Source: Nocardia tengchongensis
Lineage (GTDB): Bacteria > Actinomycetota > Actinomycetes > Mycobacteriales > Mycobacteriaceae
Assembly (NCBI RefSeq): GCF_018362975.1
Contig: NZ_CP074371.1
Span: 558,001-622,000, forward strand
Direction of reading: 5' to 3'
DNA: 64,000 bases
Within the stretch, counting starts at the first letter, position 1. Each line of letters begins with the position of its first letter. A program made the translations under genes and the position numbers. Shown piece after piece: positions 16,292 through 25,102 of the stretch. Below the pieces are notes generated by a model. The model worked only from the letters and a program-made list of their open reading frames with translations. It was not told where the DNA came from and ran no database searches.

Positions 16292-17650
16292 ATGGACCTT
16301 CTCAACCCGATCGACGCCATCTTCCTGGCCATCGAATCCCGTGAACACCCCATGCACGTGGGCGGCTTGCAACTGTTCGAGCCGCCCGCGGACGCGGGGC
16401 CCGAATACACCCACGAGCTGTTCGAGGCGATGTCCGCGCGGACCGAGGTGCGCACCCGCTTCCGCCGCAAACCCAGTCGGCGGCTCGGCGGCTTCTCCAG
16501 CCTCACCTGGTCCCACGCCGACACCGTGGATCTCGGCTACCACCTGCGGCGATCCGCGCTACCCGGGCCCGGCGGCATGGACGATCTGCTGGATCTCACC
16601 GAACGCCTGCACGGCATCCTGCTGGATCGGCACCGGCCGCTCTGGGAAGCCCGGCTCATCGAGGGCCTGTCCGACGGCCGGTTCGCGATCTACATGAAGA
16701 TGCACCACGCCCTCATCGACGGTGTCTCCGCCATGCGGCTGCTGCAGCGCACCCTCACCGACGATCCGCTCGACAGCCGGCTCAACGTCCCGTGGGGCAC
16801 GCCGCCGGTGCCGCGCGACGACAGCGCCGAATCCGAAAGTCCTTGGGCGCAGGCGCGGCACGCGGTGCCGCGGCTGCTGCGGGCCGGCGGCTCGATCGCC
16901 GCGCCGTTGCGGGGCGCCCTCGACGGGCGGCTCACCCTGCCCATGACCGCGCCGCGCACCCTGCTCAACACCTCCATCGGCGGGGCCCGCCGGATCGCGG
17001 TGCGGTCCTGGCCGCTGGAACGGATCAACGCGGTCCGGATGGCCACCGGGGCCACCGTCAACGACGTGGTGCTGGCCATGAGCTCCGCCGCGCTGCGCGC
17101 CTACCTGCTCGAACGCGACGCGCTGCCCGACGAGCCGCTGATCGCCATGGTGCCGGTCAATATCCGCAGCGCCGCCGAGGCCGACACCTCCGAAGGCAAT
17201 ATGGTCGCGGCCTGCCTGGCGAACCTCGGCACCCACCTCGCCGACCCCGTCGACCGGCTGACCGCGATCAGCACCTCCATGCGCGACGCCAAGCAGGTGT
17301 TCACGCAACTGCCGAAGCTGGAAGCCATGCTGCTGTCGGCGGCGCTGATGACCCCGCTCGGGGTGTCGCTGCTCCCCGGCTTCGAAGCCCTGCCGCGAAT
17401 GCCGTTCAACCTGGTGATCTCCAATGTGCCGGGCCCGCGGAAACCGGTCTACATGCAGGGCGCGCGCCTGGACGCCAACTATCCGCTGTCGATTCCCTTC
17501 GAATCGCAGGCCATGAACATCACCCTCACCACCAACGGCGACAACCTCGACTTCGGACTGGTCGGCTGCCGCCGCACCGTGCCCGACCTGGATCGCATGA
17601 TCGACCACCTGGAGCACGGTCTGGCCGAGCTCGAACAAGCGGTCGCCTGA
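16292..17650 (+). CDS. Wax ester synthase/diacylglycerol acyltransferase (WS/DGAT)
   Basis: A 452-residue acyltransferase of the tgs/atf family, full length. The N-terminus NPIDAIFLAIESREHPMHVG is typical; the catalytic motif HHALIDG (HHxxxDG) is at about residues 138-144, preceded by PLWE (116-119). The C-terminal half carries NDVVLAMSSAALRAYL and the VSNVPGP-like SNVPGPRKPVYM segment. It makes triacylglycerol or wax esters from acyl-CoA and diacylglycerol or alcohol at the membrane/lipid-droplet surface. Members are numerous in Nocardia, Rhodococcus and Mycobacterium, so the precise acceptor cannot be assigned. Confidence 0.95.
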   Translation: MDLLNPIDAIFLAIESREHPMHVGGLQLFEPPADAGPEYTHELFEAMSARTEVRTRFRRKPSRRLGGFSSLTWSHADTVDLGYHLRRSALPGPGGMDDLLDLTERLHGILLDRHRPLWEARLIEGLSDGRFAIYMKMHHALIDGVSAMRLLQRTLTDDPLDSRLNVPWGTPPVPRDDSAESESPWAQARHAVPRLLRAGGSIAAPLRGALDGRLTLPMTAPRTLLNTSIGGARRIAVRSWPLERINAVRMATGATVNDVVLAMSSAALRAYLLERDALPDEPLIAMVPVNIRSAAEADTSEGNMVAACLANLGTHLADPVDRLTAISTSMRDAKQVFTQLPKLEAMLLSAALMTPLGVSLLPGFEALPRMPFNLVISNVPGPRKPVYMQGARLDANYPLSIPFESQAMNITLTTNGDNLDFGLVGCRRTVPDLDRMIDHLEHGLAELEQAVA

Positions 17651-17658
17651 CACCTCAT

Positions 17659-17664
17659 TACCCT
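17659..17664 (+). promoter_or_regulatory. -10 element of the pseudouridine synthase gene (leaderless)
   Basis: TACCCT ends 6 nt before the GTG at 17671. This favours GTG 17671 over the ATG one codon later at 17674 as the start. Confidence 0.45.
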
Positions 17665-17670
17665 GGACGG

Positions 17671-18456
17671 GTGATGTCGTGGCCCGAACTGCGCAAAGAG
17701 TGCCTGATCCTCGAGGACGAGGCGATCCTCGCCCTGAACAAGCCCGCCGGAATCTCGGTGACCGGCGAACGCCACGACACCGACATCGTGGAAATGGCGG
17801 CTGCGCAGGGCGAGACGCTGTACCCGGTGCACCGCATCGACAAGGTCACCTCGGGGCTGGTGCTGCTCGCCAAGCAGTTGCCCGCGCACGGGGAACTCAC
17901 CCGCCAGTTCAACAAGCGGACGGTGGAGAAGGCGTACCTCGCCGTCACCGCCTCCACCGGCCTGCCCGACCGCGGCGTCATCGATCTGCCGCTGAGCGTG
18001 GGCCGCAAGAACCGGGTGCGGATCGCCGCGCCGCGCGAGAGCATTCGCCGCGACGGCGACACCTGGCTGGTGTCCGAGCAGGATGTGCTGGCGGGCAAGA
18101 ATTATCCGTCGGTCACCGAATTCACCACACTGGCCCGCACCGACTCCAGCACCGTGCTGGCACTGCGGCCGATCACCGGGCGACGGCATCAGATTCGCGT
18201 GCACCTGGCCTGGATCGGCCACCCCATCGTCGGCGACCCGCTCTTCGACAAGTCCGGCGCGTTCGCCCGCACCCACCTGCACTCCTGGCGGCTGACCCTG
18301 GACGCGTCGTGGCGGCCGGGCGGCCGCCTGGAGCTGGAAGCCGAGCCGGGCGCCGACTTCTGGCAGGCCGGCGACGACGTGGTCACCGAGGACCCGCGGC
18401 AACTGCTGAGCAGCGCAAGCGAACTCATGGCCCGCACCACATCGCCCGGTCACTGA
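17671..18456 (+). CDS. RluA-family RNA pseudouridine synthase
   Basis: A 261-residue enzyme (260 if the ATG at 17674 is used). The catalytic motif HRIDKVTSGLVLLAK contains the Asp that attacks the uracil ring. ILALNKPAGISV and TGRRHQIRVHLAWIGHPIVGD are the other conserved RluA segments. There is no S4 domain at the N-terminus, so it belongs with the short RluA/RluC-like or TruC-like enzymes, which modify tRNA or rRNA. It starts 20 bp after the WS/DGAT gene but appears to have its own leaderless promoter. Confidence 0.92.
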   Translation: MMSWPELRKECLILEDEAILALNKPAGISVTGERHDTDIVEMAAAQGETLYPVHRIDKVTSGLVLLAKQLPAHGELTRQFNKRTVEKAYLAVTASTGLPDRGVIDLPLSVGRKNRVRIAAPRESIRRDGDTWLVSEQDVLAGKNYPSVTEFTTLARTDSSTVLALRPITGRRHQIRVHLAWIGHPIVGDPLFDKSGAFARTHLHSWRLTLDASWRPGGRLELEAEPGADFWQAGDDVVTEDPRQLLSSASELMARTTSPGH

Positions 18457-18514
18457 TTCGCGTTCGCTATATTGGGTGGCGGGTCTCACCGAGGCCATAT
18501 CCGGCCAGGTCAAT

Positions 18515-18520
18515 TAGCCT
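18515..18520 (+). promoter_or_regulatory. -10 element upstream of a short uORF
   Basis: TAGCCT ends 7 nt before a GTG at 18528, not before the metallophosphoesterase ATG at 18592. If this is the promoter, the transcript begins with the uORF. Confidence 0.45.
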
Positions 18521-18527
18521 GAATGGG

Positions 18528-18575
18528 GTGACCGCGGTGCGGCGGCACGGCCGGGCGCGATGCTGCGACCCATGA
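18528..18575 (+). CDS. Possible leaderless 15-codon uORF with a Cys-Cys pair
   Basis: GTG at 18528 opens a 15-codon frame (VTAVRRHGRARCCDP, then TGA), ending 16 nt before the phosphoesterase start. It is placed exactly 7 nt after a TANNNT -10 element, as other leaderless starts in this window are. Adjacent Cys codons near its end resemble cysteine-responsive uORFs known from mycobacteria, but the pair is short. Translation is unproven. Confidence 0.35.
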   Translation: MTAVRRHGRARCCDP

Positions 18576-18591
18576 CAGAAAGCGAACGCCG

Positions 18592-19371
18592 ATGGTTCTG
18601 CTTGCTCAGCTCAGCGACACCCACTTCAATATGGGCGCACGCAATGTCGAACGCGCCGAACGGGTGATGGCCTTCCTCGCCGAGCTGCCGCAGCGACCCG
18701 ACGTCATCATCGTCACCGGCGACATCGCCGACGAAGGCGACGTCGAGGAGTACCAGCAGGCCCGCGCCGCCCTGACCGCCGACCTGCCCGTGCTGATCCT
18801 GCCCGGCAATCACGACGACCGCGCCAACATGCGCAGCGTGCTGTTCCCCGGCAGCGCGGGCACCGCCCCGATCAACCAGTCGTACAGCGTCAACGGCGTC
18901 ACCCTGGCCCTGCTCGACTCGAGCATCCCCGGCAAGCCGGAAGGACTGCTCGAAGACGAGACCTACGAGTTCCTCACCGACCTGCTCGCCGCCGCCCCCG
19001 CCGACGAAGTGGTGCTGATCGCCATGCACCATCCGCCGGTGCCGGTGCAGTCCACCGTCGTCGACCCGATCCGCCTCACCAATCCGGAACGGCTCGCCGA
19101 GATCGTGGCGGGCGACGACCGCATCGCGGCCGTCCTCACCGGCCACGTGCACGCCGGGCTGATGACCCAGTTCGCGGGCAAACCGCTGATCGTGGCGCCC
19201 AGCGTCTCCTCCACCATCGGCTGCGAATGGGAAACGGCCGCACCGGGACACGTGCCCATCGACTTCGCACCCGACCCGTCGCTGATCTTCCACTCCATCG
19301 TGGACGGCCGGCTGCTGTCCATGTTCCGGCCCATCGCCATGGGCGGCTGGCTCAGCGAACCGGCAGACTGA
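18592..19371 (+). CDS. Class III cyclic-nucleotide phosphodiesterase-like metallophosphoesterase
   Basis: A 259-residue calcineurin-like phosphoesterase. All metal-ligand motifs are present: LAQLSDTHFN (DxH), VTGDIADEG (GDxxD), LPGNHDDR (GNHD), AMHHPPVP and TGHVHAG (GHxH). The length and pattern match the CpdA/Rv0805 group, which hydrolyses cAMP (slowly) and other phosphodiesters, including 2',3'-cyclic nucleotides, in the cytoplasm or at the membrane. It overlaps the 3' end of the convergent AraC gene by 20 bp. Confidence 0.9.
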   Translation: MVLLAQLSDTHFNMGARNVERAERVMAFLAELPQRPDVIIVTGDIADEGDVEEYQQARAALTADLPVLILPGNHDDRANMRSVLFPGSAGTAPINQSYSVNGVTLALLDSSIPGKPEGLLEDETYEFLTDLLAAAPADEVVLIAMHHPPVPVQSTVVDPIRLTNPERLAEIVAGDDRIAAVLTGHVHAGLMTQFAGKPLIVAPSVSSTIGCEWETAAPGHVPIDFAPDPSLIFHSIVDGRLLSMFRPIAMGGWLSEPAD

Positions 19372-20419
19372 CCGCGCCGCGCCGGTACGCCGAAGGCGTG
19401 GTGCCGGTCCAGCGTTTGAAGGCGTGGATGAAGGTGGACGCCTCCGCGTAGCCGAGACGGATCGCCACATCGCTCACCGACAACGGGGTGGCGGTCAGCA
19501 TCTCCTCCGCCAGCGCGCGCCGCACCTCGTCCAGCAGCTGCCGGTAGCTGGTGCCCGCCGCGTCCAGGTGGCGGCGCAGCGTACGGGTGCTCATGTTCAG
19601 ATCCCTTGCCACCGAATCGATTCCGGGCGGCACCGCGAAACCGTCCAGGCCGCCGCGCGGCACCAGCCGCTCCCGCACCTCGGCGCCGATGCCGGTACGG
19701 GCGCGGCGACGCGACACCAGGTCCCGGCATTGCGCCAGGCACATGGCCCAGGTGTGCTCGTTGGCCTGCGGCAGGGGTCGATCCAGGACCGCCGGATCCA
19801 GGCTGAACAGGTTGTGGTCGGATTCGAAATTCGGTGTCACGCCGTAGATCTCGGTGTACAGGCCGAGGTCGGCGGGGGCCGGGAAGTCGAAGTCGGCGCG
19901 CAGCAGGTGGATCCGGTGGCCGGTGAGGTCCGACATCATCTGGTGCATGGCGGTGACGTCGCGTTCCACCAGGAAGCGGCGGACGTCGGCGGGCACTCCT
20001 TCGTCGTGGATGCGGGCCACGAACTCGCCCGGGCGGAAGCGGGCCGCCGGGATGCAGAAGGTGAAGCTCAATTCCAGGTAGCGCAGCGCGAACGCGATGG
20101 CCTCACCCAGGGTGGGACTGCTGACGCAGGCGAAACCGAAGATGCCGAAGGTGGTGATCCGATACCGCCGGCCCACCTCCAGCCCCAGGTTCGGGCGCGC
20201 GCCCAGCTCACGCACCAGATTGCGGATCACCGCCAGCTCGGTGCGGGCGTCGATCTGCTCGTCCGGGTTGGCCAGTTGCCGCTCGTTGAGCCCGCTGCCC
20301 TGCAGCATGCGGGCGGGCGGCACCCCGTGCTCGCGCGCGAATCCGACCATGAGCGCGACGCTCGCCACGCCACGCGGGAAGTCCCAGTCGCGGATTCCCG
20401 CCTCCTGCACCGTGCCCAT
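19352..20419 (-). CDS. AraC-family regulator with N-terminal arabinose_bd-like (DUF4011-type ligand) domain
   Basis: A 355-residue protein. The C-terminal AraC DNA-binding domain (from about residue 255) has IDSVARDLNMSTRTLRRHLDAAG and SVSDVAIRLGYAEASTFIHAFKRWTGTTPSAYRR. The N-terminal part (REHGVPPARMLQGSGL, FGIFGFACVSSPTLGEAIAF) is the Arabinose_bd domain of OruR/ArgR-like AraC regulators that often control oxygenase or lipid-degradation genes. I use the ATG at 20419, which follows CATAAT by 6 nt; a longer frame to 20458 is possible. It is divergent from the second monooxygenase and probably activates it. Confidence 0.9.
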   Translation of the reverse strand: MGTVQEAGIRDWDFPRGVASVALMVGFAREHGVPPARMLQGSGLNERQLANPDEQIDARTELAVIRNLVRELGARPNLGLEVGRRYRITTFGIFGFACVSSPTLGEAIAFALRYLELSFTFCIPAARFRPGEFVARIHDEGVPADVRRFLVERDVTAMHQMMSDLTGHRIHLLRADFDFPAPADLGLYTEIYGVTPNFESDHNLFSLDPAVLDRPLPQANEHTWAMCLAQCRDLVSRRRARTGIGAEVRERLVPRGGLDGFAVPPGIDSVARDLNMSTRTLRRHLDAAGTSYRQLLDEVRRALAEEMLTATPLSVSDVAIRLGYAEASTFIHAFKRWTGTTPSAYRRGAVSLPVR

Positions 20420-20516
20420 GACCTGATTATGGCCGAAATTCTCGATCCAGTCGCCCACTAAATTCGGCGCCCACTCCTACCCTGAGAAGAGGCTTCGATG
20501 TGTGAGGAGCACCACA

Positions 20517-21971
20517 ATGCCGAAGATCATCATCATCGGCGCGGGTTTCGGCGGACTCGGCATGGCGATCGAGTTGCAGCGCAACGGCTTCCGCGAATTC
20601 ACCATTCTGGAAAAGGCCGCTGACCTGGGCGGGGTGTGGCGGGAGAACACCTACCCCGGCGCGGCCTGCGACGTACCGTCCCCGCTGTACTCCTTCGCCC
20701 ACGAACCCAAACCGAGGTGGCGGCAGCGATATTCGACGCGCGAGGACATCTGTGAGTACATGCACGGAGTCGCCGATCGGCACGGGCTGCGCGAGCACAT
20801 CGTGTTCGGGGCCGAGGTCACCGAGGCGGAATTCGACGAGATGACCGGGCAGTGGACCGTCCACACCGCCGGCGGGGTCGCACGGACCGCCGACGTGCTG
20901 ATCTCGGCGGTCGGGCAGCTGTCCCGACCGGCCCTGCCACCGATACCCGGCATCGAACGGTTCGCAGGGGAGTCCTTCCACTCCGCGCAGTGGGATCACA
21001 AGGTGGAATTGGCCGGCAAGCGGGTGGCCTGCATCGGGACCGGGGCCAGCGCCATCCAATACATTCCCGAGATTCAGCCGAAGGCCGCGCACCTGACGGT
21101 GTTCCAGCGCACCGCGGCCTGGGTGCTGCCCAAGTTCGACACCGACTACAAGCCGGTGCATCAGCGCGTACTGGTCTCGATTCCGGGAATGCCGGTGGCC
21201 GAACGGCTTACGTGGTGGCTGCTCGCCGAGTTCGTGGCCTTGGGTTTGGTGGAGTTCCCCGGCATCGTGCGTGGGGTGTCGCGGATCGCGGAGCACCATC
21301 TCGAGGAGCAGGTCAGCGACCCGGTGTTGCGCGCCAAACTCACCCCCGACTATCCGATCGGGTGCAAACGCGGACTGTTCTCCAACGACTACTACCCCGC
21401 CATGTGCGAACCCAATGTCACCCTGGAGACCACCGCGATCAGCGAGATCGTCCCCGAGGGCATCCGGACCGCCGACGGCGTACTGCACGAGGCCGACGTG
21501 ATCATCTACGGCACCGGCTTCAAGGGCACGGAATTCCTGTGGCCCATGAAGATTCGCGGCCGCGGCGCCCGCAACCTCGACGACGCCTGGGACGGCGGCG
21601 CGCACGCCTACCTCGGCATCACCGTCCCCGAATTCCCCAACCTGTTCCTGGTCTACGGCCCCAACACCAACCTCGGCGTCGGCTCCATCATCTACATGAT
21701 CGAATCCCAGACCCACTACATCCGCCGCGCCCTGCAACTACTCGGCGAACACCCCCGCACCTACCTGGAAGTCCGCCCCGACCCCGAACACTCCTACAAC
21801 AACGCCCTCCAACACCGCCTGGCCCGCACCCCCTGGAACTTCTGCACCAGCTGGTACCGCACCCCCTCCGGCCGGATCACCAACAACTGGCCCGGCACCA
21901 CCCGCAGCTACCGCCGCCGCACCCGCGACCTCCACCTCCCCGACTACACCTTCACGCAGATTCGCCGCTAG
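20517..21971 (+). CDS. Flavin-containing monooxygenase, Baeyer-Villiger type (second copy)
   Basis: A 484-residue flavoprotein; ATG at 20517 with GAGGAG 9 nt upstream. The FAD motif GAGFGGLGMA is at residues 8-17, followed by GGVWRENTYPGAACDVPSPLYSF. The BVMO fingerprint reads FAGESFHSAQWDH, followed by the NADPH motif GTGASAIQ. It is similar in layout to the protein at 2250-3734 but clearly a separate paralogue. The divergent AraC regulator suggests substrate induction, as seen for cyclic-ketone and steroid BVMOs in actinobacteria. Its last 200 bp are unusually C-rich in third positions. Confidence 0.92.
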   Translation: MPKIIIIGAGFGGLGMAIELQRNGFREFTILEKAADLGGVWRENTYPGAACDVPSPLYSFAHEPKPRWRQRYSTREDICEYMHGVADRHGLREHIVFGAEVTEAEFDEMTGQWTVHTAGGVARTADVLISAVGQLSRPALPPIPGIERFAGESFHSAQWDHKVELAGKRVACIGTGASAIQYIPEIQPKAAHLTVFQRTAAWVLPKFDTDYKPVHQRVLVSIPGMPVAERLTWWLLAEFVALGLVEFPGIVRGVSRIAEHHLEEQVSDPVLRAKLTPDYPIGCKRGLFSNDYYPAMCEPNVTLETTAISEIVPEGIRTADGVLHEADVIIYGTGFKGTEFLWPMKIRGRGARNLDDAWDGGAHAYLGITVPEFPNLFLVYGPNTNLGVGSIIYMIESQTHYIRRALQLLGEHPRTYLEVRPDPEHSYNNALQHRLARTPWNFCTSWYRTPSGRITNNWPGTTRSYRRRTRDLHLPDYTFTQIRR

Positions 21972-21981
21972 CCAGCAACCC

Positions 21982-22122
21982 TGTGGCATCGACGGCTTCG
22001 ACTACGAACCCGGCTACACCTACCACCTCACCATCGAACAACGCCCCTGGCCCAACCCACCCGCCGACGCCCCCTCGGTCACCTGGCATCTGGTCAGACA
22101 GATATCGAAGGATCCGGCGTAG
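21982..22122 (+). pseudogene. Remnant of a DUF4377-like domain
   Basis: One frame after the monooxygenase stop encodes 46 residues, CGIDGFDYEPGYTYHLTIEQ then RPWPNPPADAPSVTWHLVRQ and ISKDPA before a TAG. The GFxYEPGYxYxLxV and NPPADAxS patterns are those of the DUF4377 domain C-terminal half. There is no ATG, GTG or TTG codon in this frame before the conserved part, and the expected N-terminal half is absent. It looks like a truncated fossil of a formerly longer gene. Confidence 0.65.
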
Positions 22123-22158
22123 CCGACAGAGCCTCGGAGGCTGGGCGTCGAGGGCTGG

Positions 22159-22800
22159 TCAGGCGGGCATCGACTCCGATTCGGGCGCGGTCGCAATCTC
22201 GGTGTCCGGCTCCTGGAAGCCCGGCAGGTAGCGGTTCACGTACGGGATCATGAGTTGGATCAGGGGGCCGATGCCGAAGGCGTAGACCAGGGTGCCGATA
22301 CCGACGCTGCCGCCCAGGAGCCAACCTACGGACAACACGGTCGCCTCCAAGCCTGTCCGCACTACCCAAACCGGGCGGGCTGTGCGGCGGACCAGGCCAG
22401 TCATCAGGCCATCGCGGGGGCCCGGGCCCATGCCTGCGCCGATGTAGAGGACTGTTGCTATCGCGTTGAGGACCACCGCTGCGCCCATGGCACCGATTCG
22501 GAGGGGTAGGCCCGGTAGTTCGGGCAGTAGCCATAGGCCGACATCTACCGAGATGCCGATCACCACGACGTTGCTGACCGTGCCGAGACCTGGCCACTGC
22601 CGCAAGGGAATCCAGGCCAGCAGGACCGCGGCGCCGGTGATCGCCACGACCGTGCCGAAACTCAGCGGCACGTGATCGGCTACGCCCTGGTGGAAAACGT
22701 CCCACGGGTCCAGGCCGAGTGCGGCGCGGATCATGACGGCCATCGACAGGCCGTACAACCAGAGTCCGACGTAGAGGGCGAGGAGGCGGCGCAGCAGCAT
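22159..22800 (-). CDS. YczE/YitT-like integral membrane protein
   Basis: A 213-residue membrane protein with about five helices, starting MLLRRLLALYVGLWLYGLSM. The family signature segments ALGLDPWDVFHQGVADH, GTVSNVVVIG and GAGMGPGPRDGLMTGL are all present. YczE-family proteins are widespread in actinobacteria, often beside MocR-type regulators, and are sometimes annotated as transporters; function is not established. No adjacent regulator is present here. The start has no strong ribosome-binding site, and the frame is open further upstream. Confidence 0.85.
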   Translation of the reverse strand: MLLRRLLALYVGLWLYGLSMAVMIRAALGLDPWDVFHQGVADHVPLSFGTVVAITGAAVLLAWIPLRQWPGLGTVSNVVVIGISVDVGLWLLPELPGLPLRIGAMGAAVVLNAIATVLYIGAGMGPGPRDGLMTGLVRRTARPVWVVRTGLEATVLSVGWLLGGSVGIGTLVYAFGIGPLIQLMIPYVNRYLPGFQEPDTEIATAPESESMPA

Positions 22801-22850
22801 GCGTCGAGCATGACGGCAACTGGCTTGCAATCGGTAGATCCAGTTGGGAA

Positions 22851-22870
22851 TATCTGGACTTCTATCTGGA
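22851..22870. repeat. TATCTGGA direct repeat upstream of the YczE-like gene
   Basis: TATCTGGA occurs at 22851-22858 and 22863-22870, in an AT-richer stretch about 50-70 bp upstream of the YczE-like start. Direct half-sites are a feature of MocR-type regulator binding, but no such regulator is encoded nearby. Confidence 0.3.
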
Positions 22871-23044
22871 TATATGTTTTCGTGCAAGAAACCGCGCAAC
22901 GCCGTAGTTACGACGCGCGGGACGCCGTTGACCGGGCCGAATGCCGGCAGTACCTTGTGGTATCCGATGCGCTGGAGTTCTGATCGGCGCGAACAACGGG
23001 TCCGTGGTGTCTGGAGCGTCGGGTGATGCGACGCGGGAGGCGTG

Positions 23045-24274
23045 ATGCGGCGGGATGGCGCATGGTTCCGACATTGGTGGCGCGTCGGCCTGATCGGGGC
23101 GGTGACCCTGCTGGCGGCGGCGATCGCCGTCCCGGGCACGCGAGCCGACCTCCCGGTTCCCGACGACGACCCGTTCTATGCGATGCCGATCGACTTGGGC
23201 GAGTACGGAAATGGGGCGATCCTCGATTCCCGGCCGATCTCCGTCTTCGGACTGCCGCTACCGATCGCGGGCTGGCAGGTGAAGTACCGCACCACCGACT
23301 CCGCCGGGGAGGGCGCCGCCGACGTGGCCACCGTCATGACACCCCTCATCCCCTGGAACGGCCCCGGCGATCGGCCACTGCTGTCGTATCAGATCGCCGA
23401 GGACAGCCTCGGAACCCGTTGCGCCCCATCGTTCGCGCTCCGCGGCGCCCGCGACACCGCGATCACCAACACCGTGCTCGACGTACCGTTCCTGATCGAG
23501 GCGCTCCGCCGCGGCTGGGCGGTGGTGGTGCCCGATTACGAGGGCGCGCAGTCCCGATTCTTCGACGGCGTGAACTCCGGCCGCGGCGTGCTCGACGGCG
23601 TCCGGGCCGCCAAAGCCTTTGCGCCACTCGGCATCACCGACGCCAGCCCGCTCGGCGCCTGGGGCTATTCGGGCGGCGCCTTCGCCACCTTGTGGGCCAT
23701 GCAGTTGCGGGCGAGCTACGCGCCCGAAGTCTGGTTCGCCGGAGTGACATCCGGCGGCGTTCCCGCCGATATCCCCGCCATCGCGCGCGGCGTCGACGGC
23801 GGCGTCCGGGCCGGACTCGGAATCCTGATTCTGATTGCCATGACGCGCAACGATCCACGGCTGGCGGACGCGCTCGACGACAGCGGTCGCGCACTGCTCG
23901 ATCAGGAAGCCGCGGCCTGCGGCAGCGACCTCGTGGTCCACCACCTCTACGGGCACCTGGACGACTACTCGGCGGCGCCGGATCTGGTCGACAGCCGGGA
24001 ATTCCGCTCGGCGACCGACCATCAGGAGCTGGGTGGCTGGGCGCCCGACGTGCCGCTGTACCTGTACCACAGCAATTCCGACGACGTGATCCCGTCCGCC
24101 GGATTCAGCGCTCTCGTCGACCGCTACTGCGCGCTGGGCGCGACCCTCACCGCGGTGCATTCCACGATCCCGGGCCACAATCCGGCCGCGATCGGAGAAG
24201 CCTTGGGGGCCATGAACTTTCTGTCCGACCGCTTCGCGGGCGAGCCGGTGGCCGCCGGGTGCACCGTGCGCTGA
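23045..24274 (+). CDS. Secreted LIP-family lipase/triacylglycerol esterase
   Basis: A 409-residue exported alpha/beta hydrolase; ATG at 23045 with GGGAGG 5-6 nt upstream. A signal peptide (WWRVGLIGAVTLLAAAIAVP, cleavage near GTRA-DLP) precedes a mature domain of the secretory-lipase (LIP) family: FYAMPIDLGEYGNGAILDSR, VVVPDYEGAQSRFFDG, the nucleophile in AWGYSGGAFATLW, an Asp in HSNSDDVIP and the His in STIPGHNPAA. Such enzymes release fatty acids from host or environmental acylglycerols. It is convergent with the following secreted-protein gene. Confidence 0.93.
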   Translation: MRRDGAWFRHWWRVGLIGAVTLLAAAIAVPGTRADLPVPDDDPFYAMPIDLGEYGNGAILDSRPISVFGLPLPIAGWQVKYRTTDSAGEGAADVATVMTPLIPWNGPGDRPLLSYQIAEDSLGTRCAPSFALRGARDTAITNTVLDVPFLIEALRRGWAVVVPDYEGAQSRFFDGVNSGRGVLDGVRAAKAFAPLGITDASPLGAWGYSGGAFATLWAMQLRASYAPEVWFAGVTSGGVPADIPAIARGVDGGVRAGLGILILIAMTRNDPRLADALDDSGRALLDQEAAACGSDLVVHHLYGHLDDYSAAPDLVDSREFRSATDHQELGGWAPDVPLYLYHSNSDDVIPSAGFSALVDRYCALGATLTAVHSTIPGHNPAAIGEALGAMNFLSDRFAGEPVAAGCTVR

Positions 24275-24299
24275 CACGGCACACCCGGCGTTCGCACGA

Positions 24300-24935
24300 C
24301 TAGGCGCCGGGGTTCGCCCACTTGGTGGTGCCGGGCGCCGCGGTCAGCGTGCCGATCAGATCCACACCCGCGACGACCAGGGCCGGGCCGCCCACCACCA
24401 GGCTGCCGATGATCGCGCCGACCGTCGCGGCGAGCGGCACCGTCGCGAAACCGAAAGCGCCACCGAGGAATCCGATGAGACCGATGGCGCCGCCGACCGC
24501 CAGGCCGACGAAGCTGCCGATGGCGGTGGCGATGCCGAACTGGCTGCTGAAGTTCTGCATGGCCAGCTGGTTCTCGGTGAGCGAGGCCACCGGGTGCAGC
24601 ACCGGGGTGGCCGCCGCGACGTCCTTGACCGCGGTCAGGCTCAGGGTGGCGCCGTCCGCGCTGACCGCGGCCGGCATCGGGAAGCTCAGCCCGTCCTGCG
24701 CGAAGGCCAGCGGCAACTCCACCACGGTCGAGCCCGCGGCGTCCTTGATGTCCACCGCCCCACCGGCCAGTTCGAAGGTGCCGTTGGTGAGCGTGGTGAC
24801 GACGGTGTCGCCGACCAGCTGGGTCTGGTAGCCGATATCGGGCACCGTGGCGTCGGCGTGGGCCACACCGGCTCCGGCGATGGCGACAGCCGTGACAACC
24901 GGCGCGGCGACAGCGGTGATCTTGCGCAGCATCAT
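24300..24935 (-). CDS. Secreted/membrane-associated protein with a glycine-rich hydrophobic C-terminal region
   Basis: A 211-residue protein. The ATGATG pair at 24935/24932 follows GGAAGA, so I do not use the upstream ATG at 24953. A signal peptide ends near GVAHADATVP. The mature N-terminal domain (about residues 27-115) is beta-rich and Ala/Thr/Val-rich; the C-terminal part has three hydrophobic Gly/Ala segments (GSFVGLAVGGAIGLIGFLGG, ATVGAIIGSLVVGGPALVVA). Proteins of this layout are common in Nocardia. No function is known to me. Confidence 0.75.
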   Translation of the reverse strand: MMLRKITAVAAPVVTAVAIAGAGVAHADATVPDIGYQTQLVGDTVVTTLTNGTFELAGGAVDIKDAAGSTVVELPLAFAQDGLSFPMPAAVSADGATLSLTAVKDVAAATPVLHPVASLTENQLAMQNFSSQFGIATAIGSFVGLAVGGAIGLIGFLGGAFGFATVPLAATVGAIIGSLVVGGPALVVAGVDLIGTLTAAPGTTKWANPGA

Positions 24936-25102
24936 GGGTCTTCCAATCTTCATCAGGTTTTTGTGGCAACACACGGCTCAGGCCCGAGAATTCCCCCCTT
25001 GCATGTACCGCTGAGCCCGGCTGCCTTTCGGCAACGCGTTCTACCGGCATCACGGTAGCGTGCGGGACCGACAAACCCCGATCATTTTCGGCTCGAGTCT
25101 TG

